This document shows, in pieces, positions 11,701-23,700 of a DNA stretch of 64,000 nt (position 1 is its first letter; every line of letters starts with the position of its first letter). Both the position numbers and the translations under genes were made by a program. This stretch comes from Dactylorhiza incarnata (lineage: Eukaryota > Streptophyta > Magnoliopsida > Asparagales > Orchidaceae). The stretch lies in assembly GCA_033032865.1 (NCBI GenBank), contig JAWHQI010000268.1, positions 558,001 through 622,000 of the forward strand, read 5' to 3'. The notes below the pieces were generated by a model. It made no database searches. It saw only the letters and a list, made by a program, of their open reading frames with translations, and was not told the DNA's origin.

Positions 11701-14700
11701 GGATACAATCGGGAGGCAGGTCCCCCGCTAAGCACCTAGAGGTTGGGTACTCCAAGGTACTCCCCTCTCCAAGAGAGCCAAACAACTAATACTCAAAATA
11801 TGAAGAGAACTCACAACCTAATGCTCCTTATATAGACGGAGCCTTCACTACATGACAATATACATAATAATGCGTATATGTATCAAAAGAAAGAATAAAA
11901 TGACATAAAATTTGAAGTAGCTCAAGTTATTCATGTTATCCATAATAAGAACAATATAACACAAAATAAACTATTTGCACAGACCTGAGTTAATATCGCA
12001 GATAGCACTCGACAAGAGTGAACAATACATGATAATTCATAGAGCCGGTCCCAAATATAATTTTGGTATGGTTTTTATGTGATGATAATGCAAAAATAAA
12101 ATAAAGTATTATAGTAACTGTTGGATTGATTTTTCATTAGTTATTATCTTAGCCATTCATTTTTGTTTAAACAAATTATGCCTCTATTACATATGTAAAT
12201 TTCTCTATTCATTAAAACATTTATTTTCCTTAAGGCTTAACATAGTATCAAAGTGTGAACCCTAAAATCTAGCCACATGCTTTCCCCTCTCATGCTCTCT
12301 CTCTATCTCCCTATCTATTTATCTATCTCATCCACAGTTGCATACCACGCCATTATCTAGACTGTGAACGCCTCATCATCTTAAGTTGTCGAACGCCTCA
12401 TCATCTTAAGTTGCTGAACGCCTCATCATCTTAAGTTGTGAACGCCTCATCATCTTAAGTTGTGAACGCCTCATCATCTTAAGTTGTCGAACGCCTCACC
12501 CACTTAAATCATAGAAGGCCAACCCATTTGAGCCCTTGCCTCCCTCTATCACAACCCCCACCATAACACCAACAACGTCCTTATACCGCAATGCCTCCTC
12601 CTTCCACTATATGTTTTCGCAATTCCCTACCACAACCATTGTCCATGGTCACAACCTGCACCTCCGGCTACAACACCTTCCTAATCATTGCCGACACATC
12701 CCTCGCATCATGTTATCGTAAACCCTCAATGCAGCCATTACTTGCATTAATTAAATTTTCACATGCTCCTGCTATAATTCCTACACTGCAATCAACAACC
12801 CCACACACTCGCCATCCAAATCTAATCTCCATATGACCATTATCTTTCGACCTGAGATTCTCTTTCACTCCAATCTCCCTCAATCTCTATGATCTGAGCT
12901 CATTTAAAATCCTAAAATGAACAAAATGAGAAAATAAACGAGTCAGTTCGACTAGTGTCAGGTGTAAGTGATGCGGAGCAGTGATGGACGAGTTTTGGGG
13001 CCCATTCGGGCTGATTTGGCGACCTACCATATATGGCGTGCCCGGATCGACGATCCGACTCCGTGGATGCGTCCGGATGCGTGTTGCGAATCATTTTCAT
13101 ATATAGCATTATGTATTTTGAGTTTTATGTCATGTAGTTATGGCATCGGAACCACCGGCCAATCATAGCCGTCGATTTCGGTTGCCCTAATATCGTTTTA
13201 TTATAAATAGGTCTTTAGGGCTGCAGGAATTCTTATTGCTGAAGTTTGGAGAGATCTTCTTCCTTGCTTCCGGTGATCCTTCCGCGGTGCCGACGCCGTG
13301 GAGCCCCTTGGTGACGACTCCTTGGGTAAGTGCCTTGCCTCTTCCTTGTATTTCTTCCTCTCCCCTTGCCGCCAGCCCCCTCCCTTCCCCTTGCCGTCAG
13401 CCCCCTGTCTTCCCATAGCCGCCAGCCCCCCCCCCCCCCCCCTACTTGTTGCCGCCGCCAGTTCTGGCAGCAGCCAGCCACCCGACAGCCCCCCAATCGA
13501 CGTCCAGCCGCCGCCCCTTTGATACCCCCATCCGGCCACCACCTGCTCCCAGCCACCCCACGCCGCCTACCCCCTTATTACCCGCCAGCCGCCCTTTAAA
13601 CAGCGTCCCCAGCCACCCCAGCCCAGCCCCATTTCTCCCCTGCTCAATATTTGCCAGAACAGTCCAGATCTGGACAAAACTGTCCAGATCCAGCCCCGAA
13701 CAGCCCGTACTCGCAGCCAACCCCAATCCAGCCCTCCGCCAGCCCTGCTCAACCCCCACCCCGTCAGATCTGTCCAGATCTGTCCAAATCCCGCTCCACG
13801 CTCTCAAAACAGCCACTCCCGCAGCCGTACACACAACTCCACCCCCTCCCCTTCCGTGGATCCACCGCTCCCTACCCGATCTAGTCCACCACCGCCCGGA
13901 AGACCCCCTCTCTTCTCTAAAGTTCAGATTTGTTTAAAATTGCTGCAGCCCTATTTTATTTTCAGATTTGTGTCGGATTTTGTGTCGGATTTTGGTTGTA
14001 AGACATTGTTATCGTCTGGATTATTACATGCTTGTGTGGATGTTCCTTTTGTTATAATTATTTGCGCCTGGATTAATCTCTAACTGCAGGAAGGAATTAT
14101 TCGCCGCGCGCTCGTGCTTTGGCCCTCCACGCGGAGGAAAACCTAAGCTTGTTCGCTTAATGAATTATTTTGCTTTGCTGTGAATTTATATCTGCGTGGG
14201 ATATTTAAACTTATTATCTAATTTGTGATTGATCCGTCGGGCTTTGCATAGCATGTAGGGTTCGGTCATGGTTTATCCGCCGCCTATAGATTCGTCCTGC
14301 GTCAATTGGTATCAGAGCTAGGTTGCGCGCACTTTTCGATACGCAGTCGTAGAGTCTATAGGTTTTTCGTTATGTTTAGGTGTCACGATTATCACGATTA
14401 TTCCTCCCCTCACTTTGGAGGTCTCGAGTCCACTAGCACCCGCTCTCACAGAGCCCCGTCAGGGAGATCTTCACGTTACTATGACGATTATTCTCGATCG
14501 CAGCACACCACTTTTAGAGATCGTGTTGACCCACCGACACGAGACCACTACACCAGAGACGATCAGTATGATGGTTGTCGTCGTTCTTATCCGTACACGC
14601 GAGCGGATCGTGTCGATCCTTCGACACGACTCGGTTACCTTAGGAATGATTATTATGAGGATCGTCGTTCCGAGAGAGATCTTGAGAGTCAGTTTCGTAT

Positions 14701-17700
14701 TGCTGCCCCTTCCTTTGACGGCTCATCGAATCCCGAGTTTTTCAGTTATTGGCTCGTGGATATGGAGTATTATCTTGACCATTTTGAGGTATTCGGTGAG
14801 CGTCGCGTCAAGTTTGCGAAACTTAGACTTTTAGATCAGGCGAGGGCATATTGGGCTAGCGTTGAGAGGACACGCGAGCGAGACCGTCTACATCGTGTCA
14901 ATAGTTGGGTGGGACATGAAGCGTACATTGTGTCAGAGGTATCTGCCTTCATCGTATCGGAGTCGCTTGCTCGACCAATTATTTTCCCTTCAGCAAGGAT
15001 CCATGTCCGTCGCTGAGTACAGGGATCGCTTTGATGAGTTAGTTGTGAGGAGCGATATCCGAGAGGACCCAACCATGACCTCTTGCAGATTTCGGTCTGG
15101 CCTTCGATCAGACATTCGTACTGAGGTGGCTTATCATAGCTCGAAGTCCCTCGAGCAGACATATCAGCTTGCCCTTCGTTACGAACAGTCTTTGAGATCC
15201 GCAAGAGCTGGTCGGTTGGATAATCGCTCTGACCTCCGCAGTACGAGCTCCTCCCACACCGAGGACACCACTCTGCCTACCATTGTTCTGTCAGACATGA
15301 CAGAAGTGATACCTGATACGGATTGCTCTCACCCCAGTGAGGTGCTTAGCCCAGTGAGTGACCTATCCCTTGTTTTTGACCCGTCTCTCGTGACCTCGAC
15401 TGAGAGTGAGCCTGAGCGACCTCTTGAGCCTATGGTGTCGTGCCCCTCACCCACACAACCACCCCTGGCATGTCATGGGTTGATTAGCACCCCTACCCTG
15501 GACTCACATCTTGACACCGCACCCACAGACCCATTCTTGAGCGTAGATCTATGTCGCTCTCTCATTGTCGTTACCTTGAGTCACATCACGACCGAGGGAC
15601 CAGAGCCTGGTGTTGATCTCGAAGTGGCTATTTCATCCATTCACGGGAACACTACCCCTGATGATGGTACTCATCTGGAGGACCATGACCCTAGTGACGA
15701 GTACTATGACGACCCCCTTGTTGAGCCTCCTGATGAGCCACCACATCCTGGTGAGGATGCGATTCAGGTGAGCTGTTTGTTTACGAGTTTCGAGTTAGTG
15801 GTGTTTCTTCCATTATCGTCCCTGACCTTGCCCCAGAGGATGGATATTGTGAGGAACATCCAATATTTAAGACACCACTTGCAGACACATCGCACTCTCG
15901 CTGAGTTTTGGGATGCACCACCTGCTGACCCACCAGACAAGCTCTTTATTTTTGGGGACACTCACTACACTATAGAGCCACGTCTTCTGGTCGGTGCACA
16001 TGATTTTCACTTAGGCGGTCGTCGCATTCGCGATGACTTTTCTTACACACCTCCTGGTGAGCCCCCTGATGCGTTACGCTCCCTGAGAGTCATGTTGCTC
16101 TTCATGAGCTCGCCCTTGAGTGTAGATGTTTCACACGGTCACCTGAGCACTCGGCGCACACGAGATAAATTTTTCTACACTCCACCGAGGGAACCACCTG
16201 ATCGGCCACCACATTTTAGAGACACCCCGGTCATTATTAGATTCTCTCATAGAGAGCATGTTGTGTCGGTCATGTTTCATTTACATCATTTGCATAAGTC
16301 TGTCGAGTCGTTTCGTCATCATTTGCATGAGTCTGTTGTGTCGTCTGTCATCATTTGCATGAGTCCGACGAAGAATCCATAATGATAATAAATTTTGTAA
16401 ATCACATGCGGATGTTCATTGGCAAGTGCAGGTACTTCATGAAGGCGAGCAGGTGATGGTGAGAATCTGCGTTGTGAGGCTCCGTGCGAGGCTTGCTAAA
16501 AGCTTGAGCGTTAGGCGAATGGGTCCCTACTCAGTTTTGAGGTGCATCGAGACAAATGCTTATGAGTTGGACATCCCCGCGAGCATGGGTACCCATACTG
16601 TGTTCAATGTCGAGGACCTGACGCCATACTTTGCACTTCACGAGTACTCAGGCCCACATCTTGGCGGCCCTCCCGAGCCTTTACCACTGTTGTTACCACC
16701 CACCATTCAGTCTACCCCCGAGCCCTTGCCACCACATTCATTGCCCCGTTCTCAGCCCACGTCTGACCCTTATTTACCCGGGATCTTGTCCCCAACGGTT
16801 TCACCATTGGCACCTCAGATTCCACCGGATCCTTCTACTACTGTGTTGAGAGATGAGCTTGATCGATTCGCCCCCGGACTTCGACTTCAGTACGTCCGTC
16901 TCCACTCATCGGGGATGGAAATTTTTCAGTCCGGAGGAGTTGATTGGCGAGGCCACTTCTCTGCGTCGACACTTGGACGACCTCTGGCGGACCTCTTCGA
17001 GTTTGACCTGGCATGTGGCGAGAGAATTCTGACCCCTATTCATCGGGAGATGAATTCTTTCAAGCCGGGGAGATTGATGCGGAGCAGTGATGGACGAGTT
17101 TTGGGGCCCATTCGGGCTGATTTGGCGACCTACCATATATGGCGTGCCCGGATCGACGATCCGACTCCGTGGATGCGTCCGGATGCGTGTTGCGAATCAT
17201 TTTCATATATAGCATTATGTATTTTGAGTTTTATGTCGTGTAGTTATGGCATCGGAACCGCCGACCAATTATAGCCGTCGATTTCGGTTGCCCTAATATC
17301 GTTTTATTATAAATAGGTATTTAGGGCTGCAGGAATTCTTATTGCTGAAGTTTGGAGAGATCTTCTTTCTTGCTTCCGGTGATCCTTCCGCGGTGCCGAC
17401 GCCGTGGAGCCCCTTGGTGACGACTCCTTGGGTAAGTGCCTTGCCTCTTCCTTGTATTTCTTCCTCTCCCCTTGCCGCCAGCCCCCTCCCTTCCCCTTGC
17501 CGTCAACCCCCTGTCTTCCCATAGCCGCCAGCCCCCCCTACTTGTTGCCGCCGCCAGTTCTGGTAGCAGCCAGCCACCCGACAGCCCCCCAATCGACGTC
17601 CAGCCGCCGCCCCTTTGATACCCCCATCCGGCCACCACCTGCTCCCAGCCACCCCACGCCGCCTACCCCCTTATTACCCGCCAGCCGCCCTTTAAACAGC

Positions 17701-20700
17701 GGCCCCAGCCACCCCAGCCCAGCCCCATTTCTCCCCTGCTCAATATTTGCCGGAACAGTCCAGATCTGGACAAAACTGTCCAGATCCAGCCCCGAACAGC
17801 CCGTACTCGCAGCCAACCCCAATCCAGCCCTCCGCCAGCCCTGCTCAACCCCCACCCCGTCAGATCTGTCCAGATCTGTCCAAATCCCGCTCCACGCTCT
17901 CAAAACAGCCACTCCCGCAGCCGTACACACAACTCCACGCCCTCCCCTTCCGTGGATCCACCGCTCCCTACCCGATCTAGTCCACCACCGCCCGGAAGAC
18001 CCCCTCTCTTCTCTAAAGTTCAGATTTGTTTAAAATTGCTGCAGCCCTATTTTATTTTCAGATTTGTGTCGTATTTTGTATCGGATTTTGGTTGTAAGAC
18101 ATTGTTATCGTCTGGATTATTACATGTTTGTGTGGATGTTCCTTTTGTTATAATTATTTGCGCCTGGATTAATCTCTAACTGCAGGAAGGAATTATTCGC
18201 CGCGCGCTCGTGCTTTGGCCCTCCACGCGAAGGAAAACCTAAGCCTGTTCGCTTAATGAATTATTTTGCTTTGCTGTGAATTTATATCTGCGTGGGATAT
18301 TTAAACTTATTATCTAATTTGTGATTGATCCGTCGGGCTTTGCATAGCATGTAGGGTTCGGTCACGGTTTATCCGCCGCCTATAGATTCGTCCTGCGTCA
18401 GTAAGACACCAAAAGTTTTCTTAGATTAAAATACCTATAAAAGTTAAAAAACAATTAAAAGTTTATTAATTAAATTCTCCATAATGATGAGTACAATTCA
18501 AAGGTGAAGTACCAAATGGGTTTGAGATTGACTTCTTTTATTTTGAGCTTTCTTTCAATGCATTTGGTTTTGGGTTTTTGAAAGCCTTTATGAAGTTGAT
18601 TTTGTAAGGAGCTTGTGGTTTGGACCTTATTTATGTGTGTTGGATTTAATGCCATGATTTCATTATATTTAATGAATGTTGATTGTGTTAGAAAAGCCCA
18701 TATCAAAGGCCCATAGTTAGGTTCATTATTGTATTTATTTCTCTCTCTCCTTTAGTCCCACATTGTGTATAGGATTTTCTCTCCTCTCTTCTCTCCTATA
18801 AATATGTATTCTCTCCTTGTATTTGATAACACAAGTAATACATACAAGTTTCGCTCTTCTCTACATGGTATCAAAGCTATCGATCCAATTTTTTCCGGTC
18901 TCCCGTTTTCTGACCGCCCACCCTCCCGTTGTCGATCTCTGGCGGTCTCATTTCCTGAGACCGCTCCTCCTGCCGCTGCTTCCCGCATTACTCCCAACCT
19001 CCCACGCTTCCCTCTCTGCTGGGCTTTTATAGCTTCCTCCATCTGCCGCGTGGGTCCCGCCATCGTCTTCTCTCCTTCCGCCTCTTTGGCGATCGTATCT
19101 CTCTCGGACGAGCTTCTTTTGCGCTCTTCCTCAGCGAGCTTCTTCTGCGATCTCATCTCAAGTCCCAGCGCTCTTCTACTCGCAGACCGCCAGCGCCATC
19201 TCAAATCTCAGCGGCCTCCTCTGCCGATCTCTCCAGCGATCTCCAGCGCCCTCCAGCGATCTCCTCCGCAGCGATCTCCTCCGCCGGTCTCATAGCCGCG
19301 ACCTCCTGGAACCCTCTGCTCGCAGCGATCTCCAGCGCCCTCCTGCTCGTAGCGATCTCCAGCTACCTCCTCGCAGCACTCTCCAGCGGTCTCCTCTGCT
19401 AGCCGCACGATCTCCAGCAAGCTCTCACGCGATCTCCAGCGACCTCCAGTCCGGCGGCCTCTCCTGTCCAGCGATCTCCCTCTGCGAGCTCCCTCTTCCG
19501 AGCTACTACCAGCAATCGCGTGCTCACTGTGACCGTGCGGTCTAGCTCTCCTTCCTGTCGGCTTGCTCTCTACTCTTCAGTCCGCCGCTTTCTCTGCTAT
19601 AATGGGCTCGTCTATGAACTCCTCGCCTCTGCCTCCTGAGACCGCTCCCCAACACTCCTCGCCTCTGCCTCCCGAGACCGCTCCCCAGCACTCTCCTAGT
19701 GAGCTCCGTGATGAGCTGCGGATTACTACTCTCTCCCTCTCCGGGAAGAAAAACTCCATTCCTTGGGGTCACTCAATCCGCCGGGTCCTCCAGGCCAAGG
19801 GGCTTCTGGCTCATCATACCGATGATCCCCCGGCTTCTACTCCTCCCGAATGGCCCAAGAATGATGGTCGAGTCAAGACCTGGATCCTTAACTCTTTGGA
19901 GGGCGAACCATATGAAATGGTCATGTATTTACCCACGGCCAAAGGGATGTGGGACGAGCTCCACTCCTTATACTCCGGCAAGGATAGCCTTCAAAGTCTC
20001 TTCGACATTATCTCTGACCTTCAGGCTCTGGACACCAGTGGACCAAACATTACTTCTATTGTCGCTCGGGTCAAATCACTCTCTGAAGCATGACTTCAAC
20101 ACCAGCCACCTACCTCTGATCATGCCACTCAGCGCGCGCAAAGGGAAGCCGTCTGCATTGCTATGCTAATGGCCCGTGTTCCTCCACATCTTCTGAGTAT
20201 TCGGGCACAAGTCTTGGCCTCGACTCCCACTCCCTCCTTATCGGCTGTCTGCTCCATGCTACTCAAAGTATCACAACCTCCGGAGGTTCTTGCTCCTCCC
20301 TCACCGGCTCTTCTCCAAAATGTCTCGGCTCCTTCGTTTCCTCCTCCTTCTAGCCGAGGAGGTCGGTCGGCCTACCGTGGAAGGGGCCGTGGTGGACGAG
20401 GACGGCCAAAGTGCTCGTTCTGTGGTCGTGATGGCCATTATGAGTCCACCTGCTTTCGGAAGACTGGCAATCCTCCTCCTCCACGACCGACTGCTGCAGT
20501 CATTGAAGATAGCTCCTCGGCCTCTCGTGCCGATCTTGAGGCTCTCCGCCTACAGTTCCAGCAACTCCAAGGGATGATGACTCCACCTGCCTCGGTCTCC
20601 CCCGTCTCCAGCCCAGGTATCGTTTGTCTCTCCACTAGTCCTCGCTGGATAGTGGATTCAGGTGCCACTCATCATATCACCTCTCTTCAGCCACCAACAT

Positions 20701-23700
20701 ATTCGGGTGCTCCTCATCCGAAGTGTATCACTGTGGCCAATGGAGCGACTGTCTCTGTGTCCGGCTCAGCTGACCTATCTCTCAGCCCATCCATTTCTCT
20801 CCGCTCGGCACTCCATGTTCCGGGCTCCCCGTTTAACTTACTCTCTGTTAGCCGTCTCACTACTGATTTGGATTGCTCTGTAACTTTTTCACGTTCTTCT
20901 TTTCTGATATAGGATCGACGGACGGGGACTACCATTGGTAAAGGGCAGCTGCGCAACGGGCTCTACCTTCTCGACGATTCTCCCACCATCCTCGCCTCTG
21001 TCTCTTCTGCTGACTGGCATCAGCGTCTCGGCCATGCTCCCCTCCCATCCTCAAGAAGGCACTCCCCGATGTATCTTTTCCTGCATTTCAATGTGAATCA
21101 TGTATTTTCGGCAAATAGCCGCGTTCATCCTTTCCTGCAAATTGTACTCGGAGCTCCGCTCCTTTTGATCTTATTCATTCCGATATCTGGGGTCCCTATA
21201 AAATTTGTAGTATCTCTGGATTCCGTTATTTCATTACTTTTATTGATGATTACTCCCGCACAACATGGCTATACTTACTTCGCGAACGCTCTGAATTACC
21301 TCGTGTGTTTAAGGCATTTATCCTTGAAACCCGCACTCACTTCTCCACCACCGTCAAAACGCTACGCACCGATAATGCTCGCGAATACACTGGCAATGAG
21401 TTTTCGAGCTTATGCTCTGAATTCAGGATTATTCATCAAACCTCATGTGCATACACCCCTCAACAAAACGGTGTGGCCGAACGAAAGAACCGACATCTCC
21501 TTGATATGGCCCGCTCGATCATGATTCACATGAACGTTCCTAAGATCTATTGGAACTTTGCGATCTCTACCGCCTGCTTCATTATAAACCGCCTTCCCTC
21601 CTCCGTACTCAACAATGCCAGTCCGTTCAGTCTTCTCTTTCCCTCTACTCCTGCCTTCCCTCTCACACCTCGAATCTTCGGGTGTACGTGTTACGTTCAC
21701 TCCATGGGACCATCTACGGACAAACTAGATCCCAGAGCGACTAAGCAAATGTTTGTTGGCTACTCCCATACACAGAAAGGCTACGTCTGTTATTCTCCTC
21801 TCACTCGGAAAATTTCGGTGTCCGCTGATGTAACCTTCCGGGAAGACCTGCCATTCTTTCCAGCTCCAGCAACACATTCTCCATCACCTACTCTCCCACA
21901 ACCTGTCATGCGACCCATCCTTTCGGTTAACACGCCTCCTCCAACACCTCTACCACAACCACTCCCTACTCCGCCTCCCTGTCAGCCACCTATTATACAG
22001 GTCTATTCCCGTCGCAACTCCCGCCCCGTTGCCCCTGCGCAGTCGTCCTCGTCCTCTGGTGCTCCAAGTCCTACTGATCCGGTAACAGAGTCCACAGCTC
22101 ATCCAATGGCGAGCTACGTATCCCTGCATCGTCTCTCCCCTCCTCTTAAAACTCTGGCTACTTCTTTGTCTACTGTGGCTATTCCTAATTCAGTGCAGGA
22201 GGCTCTCTAACACCCTGGCTGGCGCGCTGCCATGGAAGAGGAAATGACCGATCTCTGGGCAAACAAAACCTGGACTCTGGTACCCCGCCCTCCGGGTCAG
22301 AAACCAGTTGGCTGTAAGTGGGTCTTTGTTATCAAACATGCTCCCAATGGCACTATTGATCGGCTGAAAGCTCGCTTGGTCGCTCGTGGATATACTCAAC
22401 AACATGGCATTGACTATGAGGAAACCTTTTCTCCAGTGGCGAAACTGAATACCGTTCGTGTGCTCATCTCTGTTGCTGTACATCGACAATGGCCACTCTA
22501 TCAATTGGACATCAAAAATGCGTTCCTCAATGGCGATCTACAGGAGACGGTGTACATGGAACAACCTCCCGGGTTTGAGACCACGGGGGAGTCACTAGTC
22601 TGCCTACTGTTGCAATCTCTGTATGGTCTCAAACAATCCCCGCGAAACTGGTTCAACAAGTTCAGTAAGGAACTTCGGGTACTTGGTTTCAAACAGAGCT
22701 CGGCAGATTCCTCTCTGTTCATTCGCCATCAGCCAACTGGAACAATCATTCTGCTAGTTTATGTGGATGACATCGTCATTTCTGGAGATGACGTCAAAGG
22801 GATACAGAAGGTCAAACAACATCTCAGCACTGCCTTTCAGACAAAAGATCTAGGAAATCTCAACTACTTCCTAGGTTTAGAAGTCGCCAGACGATCTGAT
22901 GGTCTCGTCCTCTCTCAGCGGAAATATTGCCTCGACCTTCTCCACGATGCGGGTTACTCTGGATGCAAGCCAGTCAACACTCCAATGGATGTCAATCACA
23001 GGATTTCTGCTCAGGCATCTGACACTGATCTTCTGCTGCAAAATCCGGAGTATTATCGTCGTCTGGTCGGAAAATTAATCTACCTCACCGTGACAAGACC
23101 AGATATATCATTTGTTGTAGGTATTGTCAGCCGATACATGCATGCCCCTTGGAGTTCTCACTTGCAGGCTGTTGAACGAATCCTCCGATACCTTAAGACA
23201 GCTCCTGGTCAAGGCCTTGTGTACAAAACCTCAGCTTCAACTCCAAATCTAGTCGCATATTCAGATGCTGACTATGCTGGGTTCATAGATGATCGGCGAT
23301 CAACAAGTGGTTTTTGCACTTACTTTGGAGGACACTTGATCACCTGGCGGAGCAAGAAACAAGCAGTGGTTGTACGATCTTCAGCTGAAGCAGAATATCG
23401 GGCAATGGCATCGGTAGTATCAGAACTAACGTGGCCTGAAAGCCTTCTCACGGATCTTGGTATGAAGCTTCCCTCACCTGCTCTCCTTCTCTGTGACAGC
23501 CAAGCTGCAATACACAGCCAAGAATCCCGTCTTTCATGAGAGAACAAAACATATTGAGGTAGACTGCCACTTCATTCGAGAGAAAGTCCAGATGAAGAAG
23601 ATTGAATTGAAGCATGTTCCGGGTACTGAACAGGTTGCGGATGTCCTCACAAAGGCACTATCCAATACTCTCTATCATCAGTGCTTATCCAAGCTTGGCG

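Larger units (their letters stand above)
9785..11885 (-). mobile_element. Element B: short non-autonomous LTR retrotransposon
   Basis: A 2,101-bp element with 249/250-bp LTRs (9785-10033 and 11636-11885), both TGAT...ATCA, flanked by the duplication aaaga (9780-9784, 11886-11890). It reads on the minus strand: TATATAAGGAGC gives the TATA box and the primer-binding site is next to the right-hand LTR. The internal part encodes only a gag N-terminus remnant and the trace of a pol C-terminus (a GACAAGGTCG block near 10055, the LEDKV-type tail of chromovirus pol). Its LTRs share blocks such as TTTGGCTCTCTTGGAGAG with element D, so B and D are relatives. It needs proteins from another element. Confidence 0.92.
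12969..18400 (+). mobile_element. Element C: large non-autonomous relative of element A
   Basis: 5,432 bp with LTRs 12969-14304 (1,336 bp) and 17075-18400 (1,326 bp), TGATGCGG...CTGCGTCA, flanked by gtaag at 12964-12968 and 18401-18405. The primer site is tRNA-iMet type. The LTR promoter, leader and splice-like borders match element A. The interior holds a broken gag, a 1.1-kb ORF of unknown nature and the C-terminal end of an integrase closely like that of A. Protease, RT, RNase H and the integrase core are absent. It therefore looks like a parasite of A-type elements. The LTR pair differs at roughly 15-17 positions, so it is older than A. Confidence 0.94.
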
